From: Streptomyces sp. S465
GTDB taxonomy: Bacteria; Actinomycetota; Actinomycetes; Streptomycetales; Streptomycetaceae
NCBI RefSeq assembly: GCF_026898115.1
Contig: NZ_CP114036.1
Coordinates: 9,170,001-9,234,000, forward strand
Length of the DNA stretch: 64,000 bases
Direction of reading: 5' to 3'
Part shown: positions 43,694-52,640 of the stretch, in pieces
How positions within the stretch are numbered: the stretch's first letter is position 1
Layout of the letters: each line of letters opens with the position of its first letter
The notes under the pieces: generated by a model
What the model saw: the letters and a program-made list of their open reading frames with translations, nothing else
The model's database searches: none
What the model was told of the DNA's origin: nothing
Made by a program: the position numbers and the translations under genes

Positions 43694-44100
43694 CCGCGAT
43701 GACCAACGCACGACCGCTTCCCGCGCGGTACCCCGAGGACGTCGAACACCTCGACGGCGCGGCCCGCGGCGAACTCCGCATCCCGGTCTGCCACTCCTGC
43801 GCCCACACGTTCTGGCCGCCAGGACCGGTGTGCCCCCGCGACTTCACCACCGACGTCGGCTGGGTGACCGACCCCGGCACCGGGCGCGTCAACAGCTGGG
43901 TGCGCTTCCACAAGCGGTACTTCGCCGGCGACGAGGTGCCCTACACCGTGGTCCAGGTCCGGCTCGACAGCGGGCCGAACCTGACCACCACCTGGACCGG
44001 CCCCGCCGATCCCGTGATCGGCGAGCCAGTGGCGGTGTCCTTCCGCGAGGCCGGCGCGTCGGTCTTCCTCCCGGAGTTCGGGCCCGGAGGCCAGGCGTGA
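43690..44100 (+). CDS. DUF35 OB-fold acyl-CoA-associated protein, thiolase partner
   Basis: A 136-residue protein with an N-terminal rubredoxin-like zinc ribbon (PVCHSCAHTFWPPGPVCPRD: three cysteines visible) and a C-terminal OB fold (VNSWVRFHKRYFAGDEVPY, VVQVRLDSGPNL). Family members bind the CoA thioester for a partner thiolase. GTG 43690 overlaps the thiolase stop; ATG 43699 is an alternative start. It overlaps the next gene by GTGA. Confidence 0.85.
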   Translation: MTAMTNARPLPARYPEDVEHLDGAARGELRIPVCHSCAHTFWPPGPVCPRDFTTDVGWVTDPGTGRVNSWVRFHKRYFAGDEVPYTVVQVRLDSGPNLTTTWTGPADPVIGEPVAVSFREAGASVFLPEFGPGGQA

Positions 44101-45032
44101 CCGCCGCCCGGGAACTCGCGGCCCGGATCGGACCGGTGGGGGTGTGGCCGGCCGTGCTCGGGGAGGTCCCGGCCGCGCGGACCGCGGCCGCCGCCGCGGA
44201 GATCGAGGACCTCGGCTACGGCGCCCTGTGGGTCGGCGAATCCCCGGCGCACAAGGAGGTCTTCACGCACAGCGCGCTCCTGCTCGGCGCCACCGCACGG
44301 ATCACCGTGGCCACCGGGGTCGCCACCATCGGGGCGCGGGACGCGACCGCCACCGACGCCGCGGCGCAGACGCTGGGCGAGGCCTTCCCGGATCGGTTTG
44401 TGCTGGGGCTGGGCGCCGGCCATGCCGAGGCCGGACGCGGACGAGGACACGACCGGCCCCTCACCGCCCTGCGGGAGTACCTCGACGCGCTGGACACCCG
44501 CCCGTATCGCGGACCACGCCCAGCCCGGCCCGTGCCCCGTGTCCTGGCGGCTCTGCGGCCGCGGATGCAGGAGCTGGCCCGCGATCGGACGAGTGGCGCG
44601 CACTCGTTCTTCGTCCCGCCGTCGCACACCGCGGCGGCGCGGGAACGGCTCGGTCCCGACCCCCTGCTCGCCCCCGAACAGGCCGTGGTCGTCGACCCGG
44701 ATCCCGGACGGGCCCGCGCCATCGCGCGTGCGCACGTCGCGACCCGGCTCGCCCTGCGGAACTACGTGAACCACGTGCGCGCCCTCGGATTCGGCGACGA
44801 CGACCTCGTCGGCAGCGGCAGCGATCGCCTCGTCGACGCGCTGGTCGCCTGGGGCGACGCCGAGACCGTCGCCGCCCGCGTCCGGGAGCACCTTGACGCC
44901 GGAGCCGACCACGTGGCGATCCACCCCCTCACCAGCGCGCCCGCGCAGGGACTGGCGCCGGTCCTCGACCAGCTGCGTGCCCTCACGCCCGCCCTGCCCC
45001 TGACGACGGTCCTCCCTGGATCCGCCCGCTGA
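44097..45032 (+). CDS. LLM-class (F420/FMN-dependent) oxidoreductase
   Basis: A 311-residue luciferase-like TIM-barrel protein. IGPVGVWPAVLGEVP opens the barrel, LGYGALWVGESPAHKEVF and ITVATGVATIGARDA are typical of the F420-type subgroup, and FVLGLGAGHAE is the usual glycine-rich strand. In actinobacteria many such enzymes use coenzyme F420; the sequence alone does not prove the cofactor. It would oxidise an alcohol or reduce a double bond of a pathway intermediate. It overlaps the DUF35 gene by GTGA and is followed by a 31-bp gap with GAAGGAA. Confidence 0.82.
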   Translation: MTAARELAARIGPVGVWPAVLGEVPAARTAAAAAEIEDLGYGALWVGESPAHKEVFTHSALLLGATARITVATGVATIGARDATATDAAAQTLGEAFPDRFVLGLGAGHAEAGRGRGHDRPLTALREYLDALDTRPYRGPRPARPVPRVLAALRPRMQELARDRTSGAHSFFVPPSHTAAARERLGPDPLLAPEQAVVVDPDPGRARAIARAHVATRLALRNYVNHVRALGFGDDDLVGSGSDRLVDALVAWGDAETVAARVREHLDAGADHVAIHPLTSAPAQGLAPVLDQLRALTPALPLTTVLPGSAR

Positions 45033-45063
45033 CGGCTGCCGTCCCCGACGAAGGAACCACCAC

Positions 45064-48000
45064 ATGAACGAGCCCGCCCCGCGCCTCAGTCCCGAGGATC
45101 GCTACCTGGTGACCGAGGGGCTCATCCACCTGACCGGGGTACAGGCCCTGGCCCGGCTCCCGATCGACGTCCGCAGGTCCGACCGCCGGGCCGGGCTGAA
45201 GACCGCGGCGTTCGTCTCGGGCTACGAGGGATCACCGCTTGGCGGCTACGACCTCGAGCTGGGCAGGCAGGCCGCTCTGCTGGCCGAGCACGACGTCGTG
45301 TTCCGGCCCGGCGTCAACGAGGAGCTGGCGGCGACGGCGGTCCAGGGCGCGCAGTTGGCCGCGGCCTCGGCCGACCGGCGCGTCGACGGGGTCACCGGCT
45401 ACTGGTACGGCAAGTCCCCGGGCCTCGACCGGGCCTCGGACGCGCTGCGGCACAACAACCTGATGGGCACCCACCCCGCCGGTGGTGCACTGGCCCTCGT
45501 CGGGGACGATCCGTCGGCGAAGTCCTCCACGGTGCCCGGCAGCTCCGAGCTGCTGCTCGCCGACCTGGGCATGCCGACGCTCTGCCCTGCCGACCCGCAG
45601 GAGGTGCTCGACCTGGGGCTGCACGCCGTCGCACTGTCCCGGGCGTGCGGTCTGTGGGTCGGCTTCAAAATCGCCACGAACGTCGCGGACGGCACCGGCA
45701 CCGCGCAGGTGCACCCCGGTCGCGTCCGGCCCGTGGCCCCGGATCTCATCGTCGACGGGCAGCCGTTCGCCCACGAGATGACCGCCAGGATGCTGCAACC
45801 GGATCTCGGCAGGCTCGAGCGCAGTCGCGACGGGGCCCGGCTCGAGATCGCCCGGCGCTACGCCGCGGTCAACGGACTGAACACGATGGTCGGCGCGGGG
45901 GCCGGCGACCGCCTGGGGATCGTCGCGCCGGGCAAGACCTTCCACGACCTTCGCCAGGCGCTGCGCATCCTCGGTCTGGACGACGCCGAGCTGGCCCGCC
46001 GGGGCGTCCGGCTGTTGCACCTGGCGATGGTGCATCCACTCGAACCGGACGTGATCGGCCGTTTCGCCGCCGGCGTGCGCGAGATCATCGTCGTGGAGGA
46101 GAAGCGGTCCTTCGTGGAGGCCGCCCTCAAGGCCCTGCTGTACGGTCGTCCGGACGCGCCAGTGGTCAGCGGCAAGCGCGGGCCGGACGGCGCCGCCCTC
46201 ATCCCGTCCGACGGCGAGCTGGACCCGGACCGCATCGCGGCGGCCCTCGCCGTCCGGCTCCGCGAGCACGGCGGCTTCCCCTCCGTCGAGGCGTGGGTGG
46301 CGGCCCGGCGATCGCCGCGGCAGCGAGTCCTGCTGCCCCTTGCCACCCGCACGCCGTATTTCTGCTCGGGCTGCCCGCACAACTCCTCGACCAAGGCACC
46401 CGAAGGGTCGCTGGTCGGTGCCGGCATCGGCTGCCACAGCCTCGTGCTGATGATGGATCCCGGGCAGACCGGCGACATCACCGGGCTGACGCAGATGGGC
46501 GGCGAGGGTGCGCAGTGGGTGGGCATGGCGCCCTTCCTGTCCAGGGACCACCTGCTGCAGAACCTCGGCGACGGCACCTTCCACCACTCGGGCAGCCTGG
46601 CCGTGCGCGCGGCCGTGGCCGCCGGGGTGAACATCACCTACAAGCTGCTGTACAACTCGGCGGTCGCGATGACGGGCGGGCAGCAGCCCGCGGGTGTGCT
46701 GACGATCCCGCAGATCACCCGCGCCATGCAGGCCGAGGGCGTGCGCCGGATCATCGTCACCACCGAGGACCCGCGCCGCTACCGGCGTGCCCGGCTCGCG
46801 CCGGGGGTGCGGGTCTGGCACCGTGACCGGCTCACGGAGGCGCAGCAGACCCTCGCTCGCACCGAGGGTGTCACCCTGCTGATCCACGACCAGGAGTGTG
46901 CGACGGAGCTGCGCCGCAAGCGCAAGCGCGGGCTGGCCCCGGACCCCGTCGAACGGGTGGTCATCAACGAGCGCGTCTGCGAGGGCTGCGGCGACTGCGG
47001 AGAGAAGTCGAACTGCCTGTCGGTCCAGCCGGTCCCCACCGAGTTCGGCCGCAAGACCCGCATCGACCAGTCGTCGTGCAACAAGGACTTCTCCTGCCTC
47101 GCCGGGGACTGCCCGTCCTTCCTCACGGTGGTGCCGTCCAAGGGGCGGGCGACGCGGCCGGTCGCCGACCCGGTCCCAGCTGGGCTGCCCAAGCCGGCGT
47201 GGGTGTTCTCGGCCGAGCGGTTCACCGTGCGGGTGACGGGGGTCGGCGGCTCGGGAGTGGTCACCCTGTCGCAGATCCTCGGCAGCGCGGCGACCATCGC
47301 CGGCCTGCCCGTCCGCTCGCTCGACCAGACCGGACTCGCGCAGAAGGGCGGCGCCGTCGTCTCCGACATCAAGATCGGTCAGGCCCACGCCAACAAGGCG
47401 GCCGAGCGAGAGTGCGATCTCTACCTCGGCGCCGATGTGCTCGTCGCCGCCGATCAGCGATACCTCGCCGTCGCCGATCCGCGCCGCACCGTCGCCGTGG
47501 TCTCGACCTCACCCGTGCCCACCGGCGCGATGGTCACCGACACCAGCGTCGGCTTCCCCGACGAGGACGCGCTGCTCGGCCGCATCCGGGAGGCGACCGA
47601 CGCCACGGCGATGACCGCCCTCGACGCCCGTGAACTCTCCGAGGTGCTGTTCGGCCAGGACCAGTACGCCAACCTCCTGCTGACCGGGGTGGCCTACCAG
47701 CTGGGCGCGCTGCCGATCCCGGACTCCGCGATCGAGGAGGCGATCACCCTCAACGGGACCAAGGCGGAGACCAACGTGCAGGCGTTCCGCCGCGGCCGGC
47801 AGTTCGTGGCCGACCGCCCCGCCCTGGAAGCCACGCTGCGCTCCCTGCGCGGCGAGCCCGCACCACCGCCACCGCTCGACTCCACCGCGCGGGAGCTGCT
47901 GGCCAGGGTCGGCGCCGCCGAGGACACCGAACTCGCCCGGCTGCTGAGAATCCGCGTACCGGACCTGATCGCGTACCAGAACGCCGGCTACGCCCGCCGC

Positions 48001-48585
48001 TACGTCGAGAACGTCGAGCGCGTGCGCCAGGCCGAGGCCGTCGCCGTGCCGGGCGCGACGGCACTGGCCGAAGCGGTCGCCCACAACCTCTACAAGCTCA
48101 TGGCCTACAAGGACGAGTACGAGGTCGCCCGGCTCTCCCTCGACCGCGCGAACGAGCGGGCCATCCGCGCTCGGTTCGGCGAGGACGCCCGCATCTCCTA
48201 CCGGCTGCACCCACCGGTGCTGCGCGCGCTGGGCATGCGCCGCAAGCTGGAGCTCGGCCCCTGGTTCCGTCCGGTCTTCCGCGCATTGGTGGCCGCCCGG
48301 CGGCTCCGCGGCACGCGGCTGGATCCGTTCGGCCATGCCGGGGTACGCCGCGTGGAACGCGAGCTGATCGCCGAGTACGAAAGCGTGATCACCGAGCTCG
48401 CCCGGTCCGTGCGATCGGACACCCACGCGCTCGCGGTCGAGACGGCGCGGCTGCCGGACCTGGTCCGTGGCTATGAGGGCGTCAAGCTCAGGACGGTCGC
48501 CCAGTACCGCTCCGCGCTCGAGGAGCGGATGACTCGCCTCCGCGCCACGGGCGTCCCCGCCGTCGAGGGGGGTGAGCCATGCTGA
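45064..48585 (+). CDS. Fused indolepyruvate/2-oxoacid:ferredoxin oxidoreductase
   Basis: A 1173-residue fused 2-oxoacid:ferredoxin oxidoreductase of the indolepyruvate type. The N-terminal pyrimidine-binding region (FVSGYEGSPLGGYDLEL), a thiamine-diphosphate region (FCSGCPHNSSTKAPEG; GIGCHSLVLMM; GEGAQWVG), a small cysteine-rich segment CEGCGDCGEKSNC (about 639-651) that fits an iron-sulfur site, and a C-terminal gamma-like domain (VTGVGGSGVVTLSQIL; DQTGLAQKGGAVVSDI) follow in order. It converts a 2-oxoacid plus CoA to acyl-CoA, CO2 and reduced ferredoxin. Fused bacterial forms act on branched or aromatic oxoacids. With the hydroxyacid dehydrogenase immediately downstream (7-bp overlap) it could shorten a 2-hydroxyacid by one carbon. 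Confidence 0.92.
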   Translation: MNEPAPRLSPEDRYLVTEGLIHLTGVQALARLPIDVRRSDRRAGLKTAAFVSGYEGSPLGGYDLELGRQAALLAEHDVVFRPGVNEELAATAVQGAQLAAASADRRVDGVTGYWYGKSPGLDRASDALRHNNLMGTHPAGGALALVGDDPSAKSSTVPGSSELLLADLGMPTLCPADPQEVLDLGLHAVALSRACGLWVGFKIATNVADGTGTAQVHPGRVRPVAPDLIVDGQPFAHEMTARMLQPDLGRLERSRDGARLEIARRYAAVNGLNTMVGAGAGDRLGIVAPGKTFHDLRQALRILGLDDAELARRGVRLLHLAMVHPLEPDVIGRFAAGVREIIVVEEKRSFVEAALKALLYGRPDAPVVSGKRGPDGAALIPSDGELDPDRIAAALAVRLREHGGFPSVEAWVAARRSPRQRVLLPLATRTPYFCSGCPHNSSTKAPEGSLVGAGIGCHSLVLMMDPGQTGDITGLTQMGGEGAQWVGMAPFLSRDHLLQNLGDGTFHHSGSLAVRAAVAAGVNITYKLLYNSAVAMTGGQQPAGVLTIPQITRAMQAEGVRRIIVTTEDPRRYRRARLAPGVRVWHRDRLTEAQQTLARTEGVTLLIHDQECATELRRKRKRGLAPDPVERVVINERVCEGCGDCGEKSNCLSVQPVPTEFGRKTRIDQSSCNKDFSCLAGDCPSFLTVVPSKGRATRPVADPVPAGLPKPAWVFSAERFTVRVTGVGGSGVVTLSQILGSAATIAGLPVRSLDQTGLAQKGGAVVSDIKIGQAHANKAAERECDLYLGADVLVAADQRYLAVADPRRTVAVVSTSPVPTGAMVTDTSVGFPDEDALLGRIREATDATAMTALDARELSEVLFGQDQYANLLLTGVAYQLGALPIPDSAIEEAITLNGTKAETNVQAFRRGRQFVADRPALEATLRSLRGEPAPPPPLDSTARELLARVGAAEDTELARLLRIRVPDLIAYQNAGYARRYVENVERVRQAEAVAVPGATALAEAVAHNLYKLMAYKDEYEVARLSLDRANERAIRARFGEDARISYRLHPPVLRALGMRRKLELGPWFRPVFRALVAARRLRGTRLDPFGHAGVRRVERELIAEYESVITELARSVRSDTHALAVETARLPDLVRGYEGVKLRTVAQYRSALEERMTRLRATGVPAVEGGEPC

Positions 48586-49976
48586 GCGCGGACGTGGTCC
48601 AGGACCTGCGCCGGACACTGCCCGCCGGCCGGGTGCTGGAGGATCCTGGCATCGTCGCCGGCTACCTGCGCGACGAGGCCGTGTGGGCACCGCACGGTGA
48701 GCCGGTGGCGGTGGTGCGCCCGCACAGTGCCGAGGAGGTCGGGCAGGTGGTGCGCGCGTGCCTGCGGCATCGCGTACCCGTGGTGCCACGGGGCGCGGGC
48801 ACCGGTCTGTCGGGCGGCGCCAACGCGGTCGACGGCGGGATCGTGGTCTCCACCGAGCAGATGACCGCCATCCGGGAGATCGACGCCACCGAGCGGCTCG
48901 CCGTCGTCGAGCCCGGCGTGGTCAACGACGACCTGCGCGCCGCCTGCGCGGAACGAGGGCTGTGGTATCCGCCGGACCCGGCGAGTGCGCCCTGGTCGAC
49001 CATCGGCGGCAACGTCGCCACCAACGCCGGCGGGCTGTGCTGCGTCAAGTACGGGGTGACCCGCGACTACGTGCTCGGCATCCAGGTCGTCACCGGCACC
49101 GGGGAGCTCGTCCGACTCGGTCGCCGCACCGCCAAGGGGGTCGCCGGCTACGACCTCGCCGGACTGATGGTCGGCTCCGAGGGAACCCTCGGCATCGTCA
49201 CCGAGGTGACCGTGCGACTGCGCCCCGCGCGGGAGCCCGAACGCACGGTCGCCGGCTATTTCGGCTCTCTCACCGACGCGGGGCGCGCTGTCGCCGCCGT
49301 CGGCGCCGCCGGCATCATGCCGTCGGCGCTCGAGCTGATCGACCGCCACACCCTCGCCGCGGTCGACGCCTGGAAGAACATGGGGCTGTCGGCAGAGGCT
49401 GACGTCGTCCTGCTCGGCCGGACCGACGCGCCGGGCGAGGCGGGTGACCACGAGGCCGAGACCATGCTGGCCTGCTTCACCGGCGCCGGTGCCACCTGGG
49501 CGGTCGCGTCGTCCGACGCCGAGGAGGCCGACGCCCTGTTCGCGGCACGACGGCTGGCGTACCCGGCACTCGAACGCATCGGGCTGGTGCTGACCGAGGA
49601 CGTCTGCGTGCCCCGCGCCGCGGTTCCGGACATGCTCAGCCGGATCGAGCGCATCGGACAGCGGCACGACGTCCTCATCGCCAACGTCGCCCACGCCGGC
49701 GATGGCAACCTGCATCCGCTGCTCATCGTCCCCGCCGACGACACCGCGGCACGGACCAGGGCGGAGGCCGCCTTCGAGGCGATCCTCGACGACGCCCTCG
49801 CACTGGGTGGCACCGTCACCGGCGAACACGGCGTGGGACTGCTGAAACGAGCCGGGCTCGAGCGGGAACTGCCGCCGCCGGTGCTGGCCCTCCAGACCGC
49901 GGTGAAACAGGCGCTCGACCCGCACGGAATCCTCAACCCGGGCAAGGTGATCGCTCCGTGCGCGCCGCGGTTCTGA
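48579..49976 (+). CDS. FAD-linked 2-hydroxyacid dehydrogenase (GlcD/D-lactate dehydrogenase-like)
   Basis: A 465-residue FAD-binding PCMH/VAO-family protein. PRGAGTGLSGGANAV and STIGGNVATNAGGLCCVKYG are FAD-binding blocks; GYDLAGLMVGSEGTLGI and the C-terminal NVAHAGDGNLHPL and TGEHGVGLLK carry the histidines expected of D-lactate/glycolate dehydrogenase subunits. It should oxidise a 2-hydroxyacid to the 2-oxoacid, the substrate type of the preceding oxidoreductase. No GlcE or GlcF partner subunit is nearby. It overlaps genes on both sides, by 7 and 19 bases. Confidence 0.9.
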   Translation: MLSADVVQDLRRTLPAGRVLEDPGIVAGYLRDEAVWAPHGEPVAVVRPHSAEEVGQVVRACLRHRVPVVPRGAGTGLSGGANAVDGGIVVSTEQMTAIREIDATERLAVVEPGVVNDDLRAACAERGLWYPPDPASAPWSTIGGNVATNAGGLCCVKYGVTRDYVLGIQVVTGTGELVRLGRRTAKGVAGYDLAGLMVGSEGTLGIVTEVTVRLRPAREPERTVAGYFGSLTDAGRAVAAVGAAGIMPSALELIDRHTLAAVDAWKNMGLSAEADVVLLGRTDAPGEAGDHEAETMLACFTGAGATWAVASSDAEEADALFAARRLAYPALERIGLVLTEDVCVPRAAVPDMLSRIERIGQRHDVLIANVAHAGDGNLHPLLIVPADDTAARTRAEAAFEAILDDALALGGTVTGEHGVGLLKRAGLERELPPPVLALQTAVKQALDPHGILNPGKVIAPCAPRF

Positions 49977-51001
49977 CACGTCCGGGCGGACCCGGCGCCG
50001 TCACCGTCATCGACCTCCAACGGCCGCGTCCCGCGGCCGACGAAGTCCTCGTCGAGGTCGCGGCCTGCGGCGTCTGCGGACACGACCAGGCCGATCGCAC
50101 GGGCCTGTTGACGGTCCCGCTCCCGGCCGTGCTCGGCCACGAGGTCGCCGGCACCGTTGTCGAGGCCGGACCTGCCGTGCGGCGCTTCGCCGTCGGCGAC
50201 CCGGTCGCCACCAAGCAGTTCAGCACCTGTGGGTACTGCGGCCCGTGTACGAGTGGCGAGGAGTTGCGGTGCGCGCAGCGGTCGTTCACCTACGGCGGGT
50301 TCGCCGAGTACGTCGTGCTGCGCGAGTCGGCCCTGCTGGCGGTGCCGCCGGGGGTGCCCCTCGCGGAGGCCGCCGTCGTGGCGTGCGCGGTGGGAACCGG
50401 TCTCCAGGCGCTGCGCCGCATCGCGCGGGTGCGGGCCGGCGAGACGGTGCTCGTCACCGGTGCGGGCGGCGGCCTCGGCCTGCACGCGGTGCAGGTCGCC
50501 CGTGCGCTCGGCGCCCGCGTCGTCGCCCTCACCGGCGACGTCGGCAAGGCCGGACGGCTGCGCTCCCTCGGCGCCGACCATGTGCTGACGATGGGCGACC
50601 AGACGTGGCAGGACGTGCTCGACGCCACCGAGGGGCACGGCGCTGACGTCGTGTTGGACAACACCGGTCACCCGGCTGTCTTCCGGCAGGCCTTCCGCGC
50701 GCTCGCACACGCCGGGCGTTACGTCCTGACCGGTCAGGTCGGCGGTGAGCCGTTGCGGGTGCATCCGGCCTTCGTGTTCGCGAAGGAGGCCGTCATCACC
50801 GGCTCCGGTTCCACGTCGATGTCGGCCTTCTCCGACGCCATGGACATGGTCGCCGATGCCCGGGTGAGGCCCGTCCTGGCCGCTTACCCGCTCGACGACG
50901 CGGTCCGGGCCTTCACCGATCTCGACGAGCGCCGGGTAGTCGGCCGTGCCGTCCTCGTCCCCGGCGCACACGCGCCGCACGAGAACCGAGGAGAGCGATG
51001 A
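49958..51001 (+). CDS. Zinc-dependent medium-chain alcohol dehydrogenase
   Basis: A 347-residue medium-chain dehydrogenase. Catalytic zinc ligands are suggested by AACGVCGHD and LGHEVAGTV; the structural zinc lobe STCGYCGPCTSGEELRC has four cysteines. The coenzyme-binding loop is TGAGGGLGLHAVQVARALGA, and the quinone-reductase-like C-terminus includes HAGRYVLTGQVGG. It should interconvert an alcohol with an aldehyde or ketone using NAD(P). GTG 49958 starts inside the previous gene. An aldehyde dehydrogenase is three genes downstream, so the two may oxidise an alcohol to an acid in turn. Confidence 0.9.
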   Translation: MRAAVLTRPGGPGAVTVIDLQRPRPAADEVLVEVAACGVCGHDQADRTGLLTVPLPAVLGHEVAGTVVEAGPAVRRFAVGDPVATKQFSTCGYCGPCTSGEELRCAQRSFTYGGFAEYVVLRESALLAVPPGVPLAEAAVVACAVGTGLQALRRIARVRAGETVLVTGAGGGLGLHAVQVARALGARVVALTGDVGKAGRLRSLGADHVLTMGDQTWQDVLDATEGHGADVVLDNTGHPAVFRQAFRALAHAGRYVLTGQVGGEPLRVHPAFVFAKEAVITGSGSTSMSAFSDAMDMVADARVRPVLAAYPLDDAVRAFTDLDERRVVGRAVLVPGAHAPHENRGER

Positions 51002-51405
51002 CCACGAGCAGCCCGCTGCGCACCGCCGCCGTCGGGGTCGGGACGACCACGTTCGGCCGGCTGCCCGGCCTGTCCGCCGACGACCTGGGCGGCCGGGCAC
51101 CGCGCGCGGCCCTGGCCGACGCCGGGCTCACCGCCGTGACCGCGCTCGCCGCCGGCCAGTGCCGCACGGTCGCGCCCGTCCATGGCAACGATGGAGCCCC
51201 CCACACGGCCTACCTGCCCGAACCGGCGCCGCAACCGCCTTGCACCGTCGCGGTCGTCCAGCCGGCCGAGGGGCCGGAGCTGATCACCAACATCGTGGGG
51301 GCCGAGCCCGCGGAGCTGAGCATCGGCATGCCGGCGGAGCCGGTTTTCGGCCCCGATGACGCGGCCGAGGTGCGCTTTCGGCCAGTACGGAAGGAGGACC
51401 GGTGA
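50998..51405 (+). pseudogene. Deletion-fused remnant of a thiolase and a DUF35 gene
   Basis: A 135-codon open frame joining parts of two families. Residues 1-43 (TAAVGVGTTTFGRLPGLSAD, then AALADAGL) look like the start of an SCP2-type thiolase. Residues ~80-131 (CTVAVVQPAEGPELITNIVG, then GMPAEPVFGPDDAAEVRF) look like the end of a DUF35 OB-fold protein. About 350 thiolase residues and the DUF35 zinc ribbon would be missing between them, and the junction (about 44-80) matches nothing I recognise. One large internal deletion in an adjacent thiolase-DUF35 pair explains this. The frame is open and couples to both neighbours by ATGA and GTGA, so it may still be translated or simply preserve operon translation. 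Confidence 0.6.
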
Positions 51406-52640
51406 GTCGTCCCCTGGACGGTTTGCACGTCGTGGAGTGTGCCAGTTTCGTCGCCGGACCCACCGGCGGCATGACCTTGGCCCAGATGGGTGCGGACGTG
51501 ATCCGCATCGACCCGATCGGTGGCGGCAGCGACCACCGGCGCTGGCCGGTGGCGCCCACCGGAGAGAGCTACTACTGGGCGTCGCTGAACAAGGGCAAGC
51601 GCTCGGTCGCGGTCGACATGCGCGGCGACGAGGGCCGAGAGCTGGTCCTCGCCTTGGCGGCCGCGCCCGGACCCGACCGCGGCGTACTGATCGACAACGT
51701 CGTCGGGCGACGGTGGATGGCACACGAGCGGCTGGCCGAACGCCGGCCCGACCTCGTCCACGTCCGCCTACAGGGCCACCCCGACGGCCGGCCGGCGGTC
51801 GACTACACGGTCAACGCAGAGGCCGGCGTCCCCCTGATCACCGGGGGCGAGGACTGGGCCGGCCCGGTGAACCACGTCCTGCCCGCGTGGGACCTCATCG
51901 CGGGCCTGAGCGTCGCGACGGGGGTCCTCGCCGCCCTGCACCAGCGGGCGCGCACCGGTCGTGGCTCCTACATCGAGCTGGCCCTGTCCGACGTGGCGCT
52001 CGCCGGGGTCGCGAACCTCGGCTGGCTGTCCGAGGCCGCCGACCGGCAGGGGGAGCGCCCACGGCAGGGCAACCACGTCTACGGCAGCTTCGGCGTCGAT
52101 TTCACCTGCCGGGACGGCGAGCGCGTGATGGTCGTGGCGCTCACCGAGGGCCAGTGGCGGGCGCTTCGGACGGTGACCGGCACCGCCGAGGTCTTCACCG
52201 CGCTCGAAACCGCGTTGCAGGCGAACCTCGCCGACGAGTCCGAGCGGTACCGGCTGCGCGAGACCATCGCCGCGGTCATCCGGCCGTGGTTCGCCGCTCG
52301 GGACCTGGCCCAGGTCGGCAAGGAGCTCGACACCGCCCGTGTCCTGTGGGGCCGCTACCGGGGCATGGCCGACGTCGTCGGTGACCACCGCAGGGAGGCC
52401 CACGCCGTGCTCGCCGACGTCGAGCTGCCGTGCGGACGGCCGGCCATCACCGCGCGGTCGCCACTGCGGTTCGACGGCGACCACGGTCCCGCGGGCGAGT
52501 GCCCGGCGCTCGGCCGCGACACCGAGACCGTCCTGGCCGAGGTCCTCGGCCTGACCGCCGCCGAGATCGGCGGCCTGTACGACCGGCGGGTCATCGGTCC
52601 GCCGGGCAACCTGACGAACCCACACATGGAGGCAGGATGA
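51402..52640 (+). CDS. mct: Family III CoA transferase, mesaconyl-CoA C1-C4 transferase (2-methylfumaryl-CoA isomerase)-like
   Basis: A 412-residue family III (CaiB/BaiF) CoA transferase. VECASFVAGPTGGMTLAQMGADVIRIDP is the family N-terminus (quoted in pieces: VECASFVAGPTGG, LAQMGADVIRIDP). AVDYTVNAEAG, GPVNHVLPAWDLIAGL and GNHVYGSFGVDFTCRDG match what I remember of 2-methylfumaryl-CoA isomerase from the 3-hydroxypropionate bicycle, and Asp164 in LPAWD sits where that enzyme has its catalytic Asp. The reaction moves CoA within mesaconate from C1 to C4. AAGGAGGA precedes the GTG, which overlaps the upstream stop. A mesaconyl-C4-CoA hydratase-like gene lies 5 kb downstream. Confidence 0.8.
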   Translation: MSRPLDGLHVVECASFVAGPTGGMTLAQMGADVIRIDPIGGGSDHRRWPVAPTGESYYWASLNKGKRSVAVDMRGDEGRELVLALAAAPGPDRGVLIDNVVGRRWMAHERLAERRPDLVHVRLQGHPDGRPAVDYTVNAEAGVPLITGGEDWAGPVNHVLPAWDLIAGLSVATGVLAALHQRARTGRGSYIELALSDVALAGVANLGWLSEAADRQGERPRQGNHVYGSFGVDFTCRDGERVMVVALTEGQWRALRTVTGTAEVFTALETALQANLADESERYRLRETIAAVIRPWFAARDLAQVGKELDTARVLWGRYRGMADVVGDHRREAHAVLADVELPCGRPAITARSPLRFDGDHGPAGECPALGRDTETVLAEVLGLTAAEIGGLYDRRVIGPPGNLTNPHMEAG

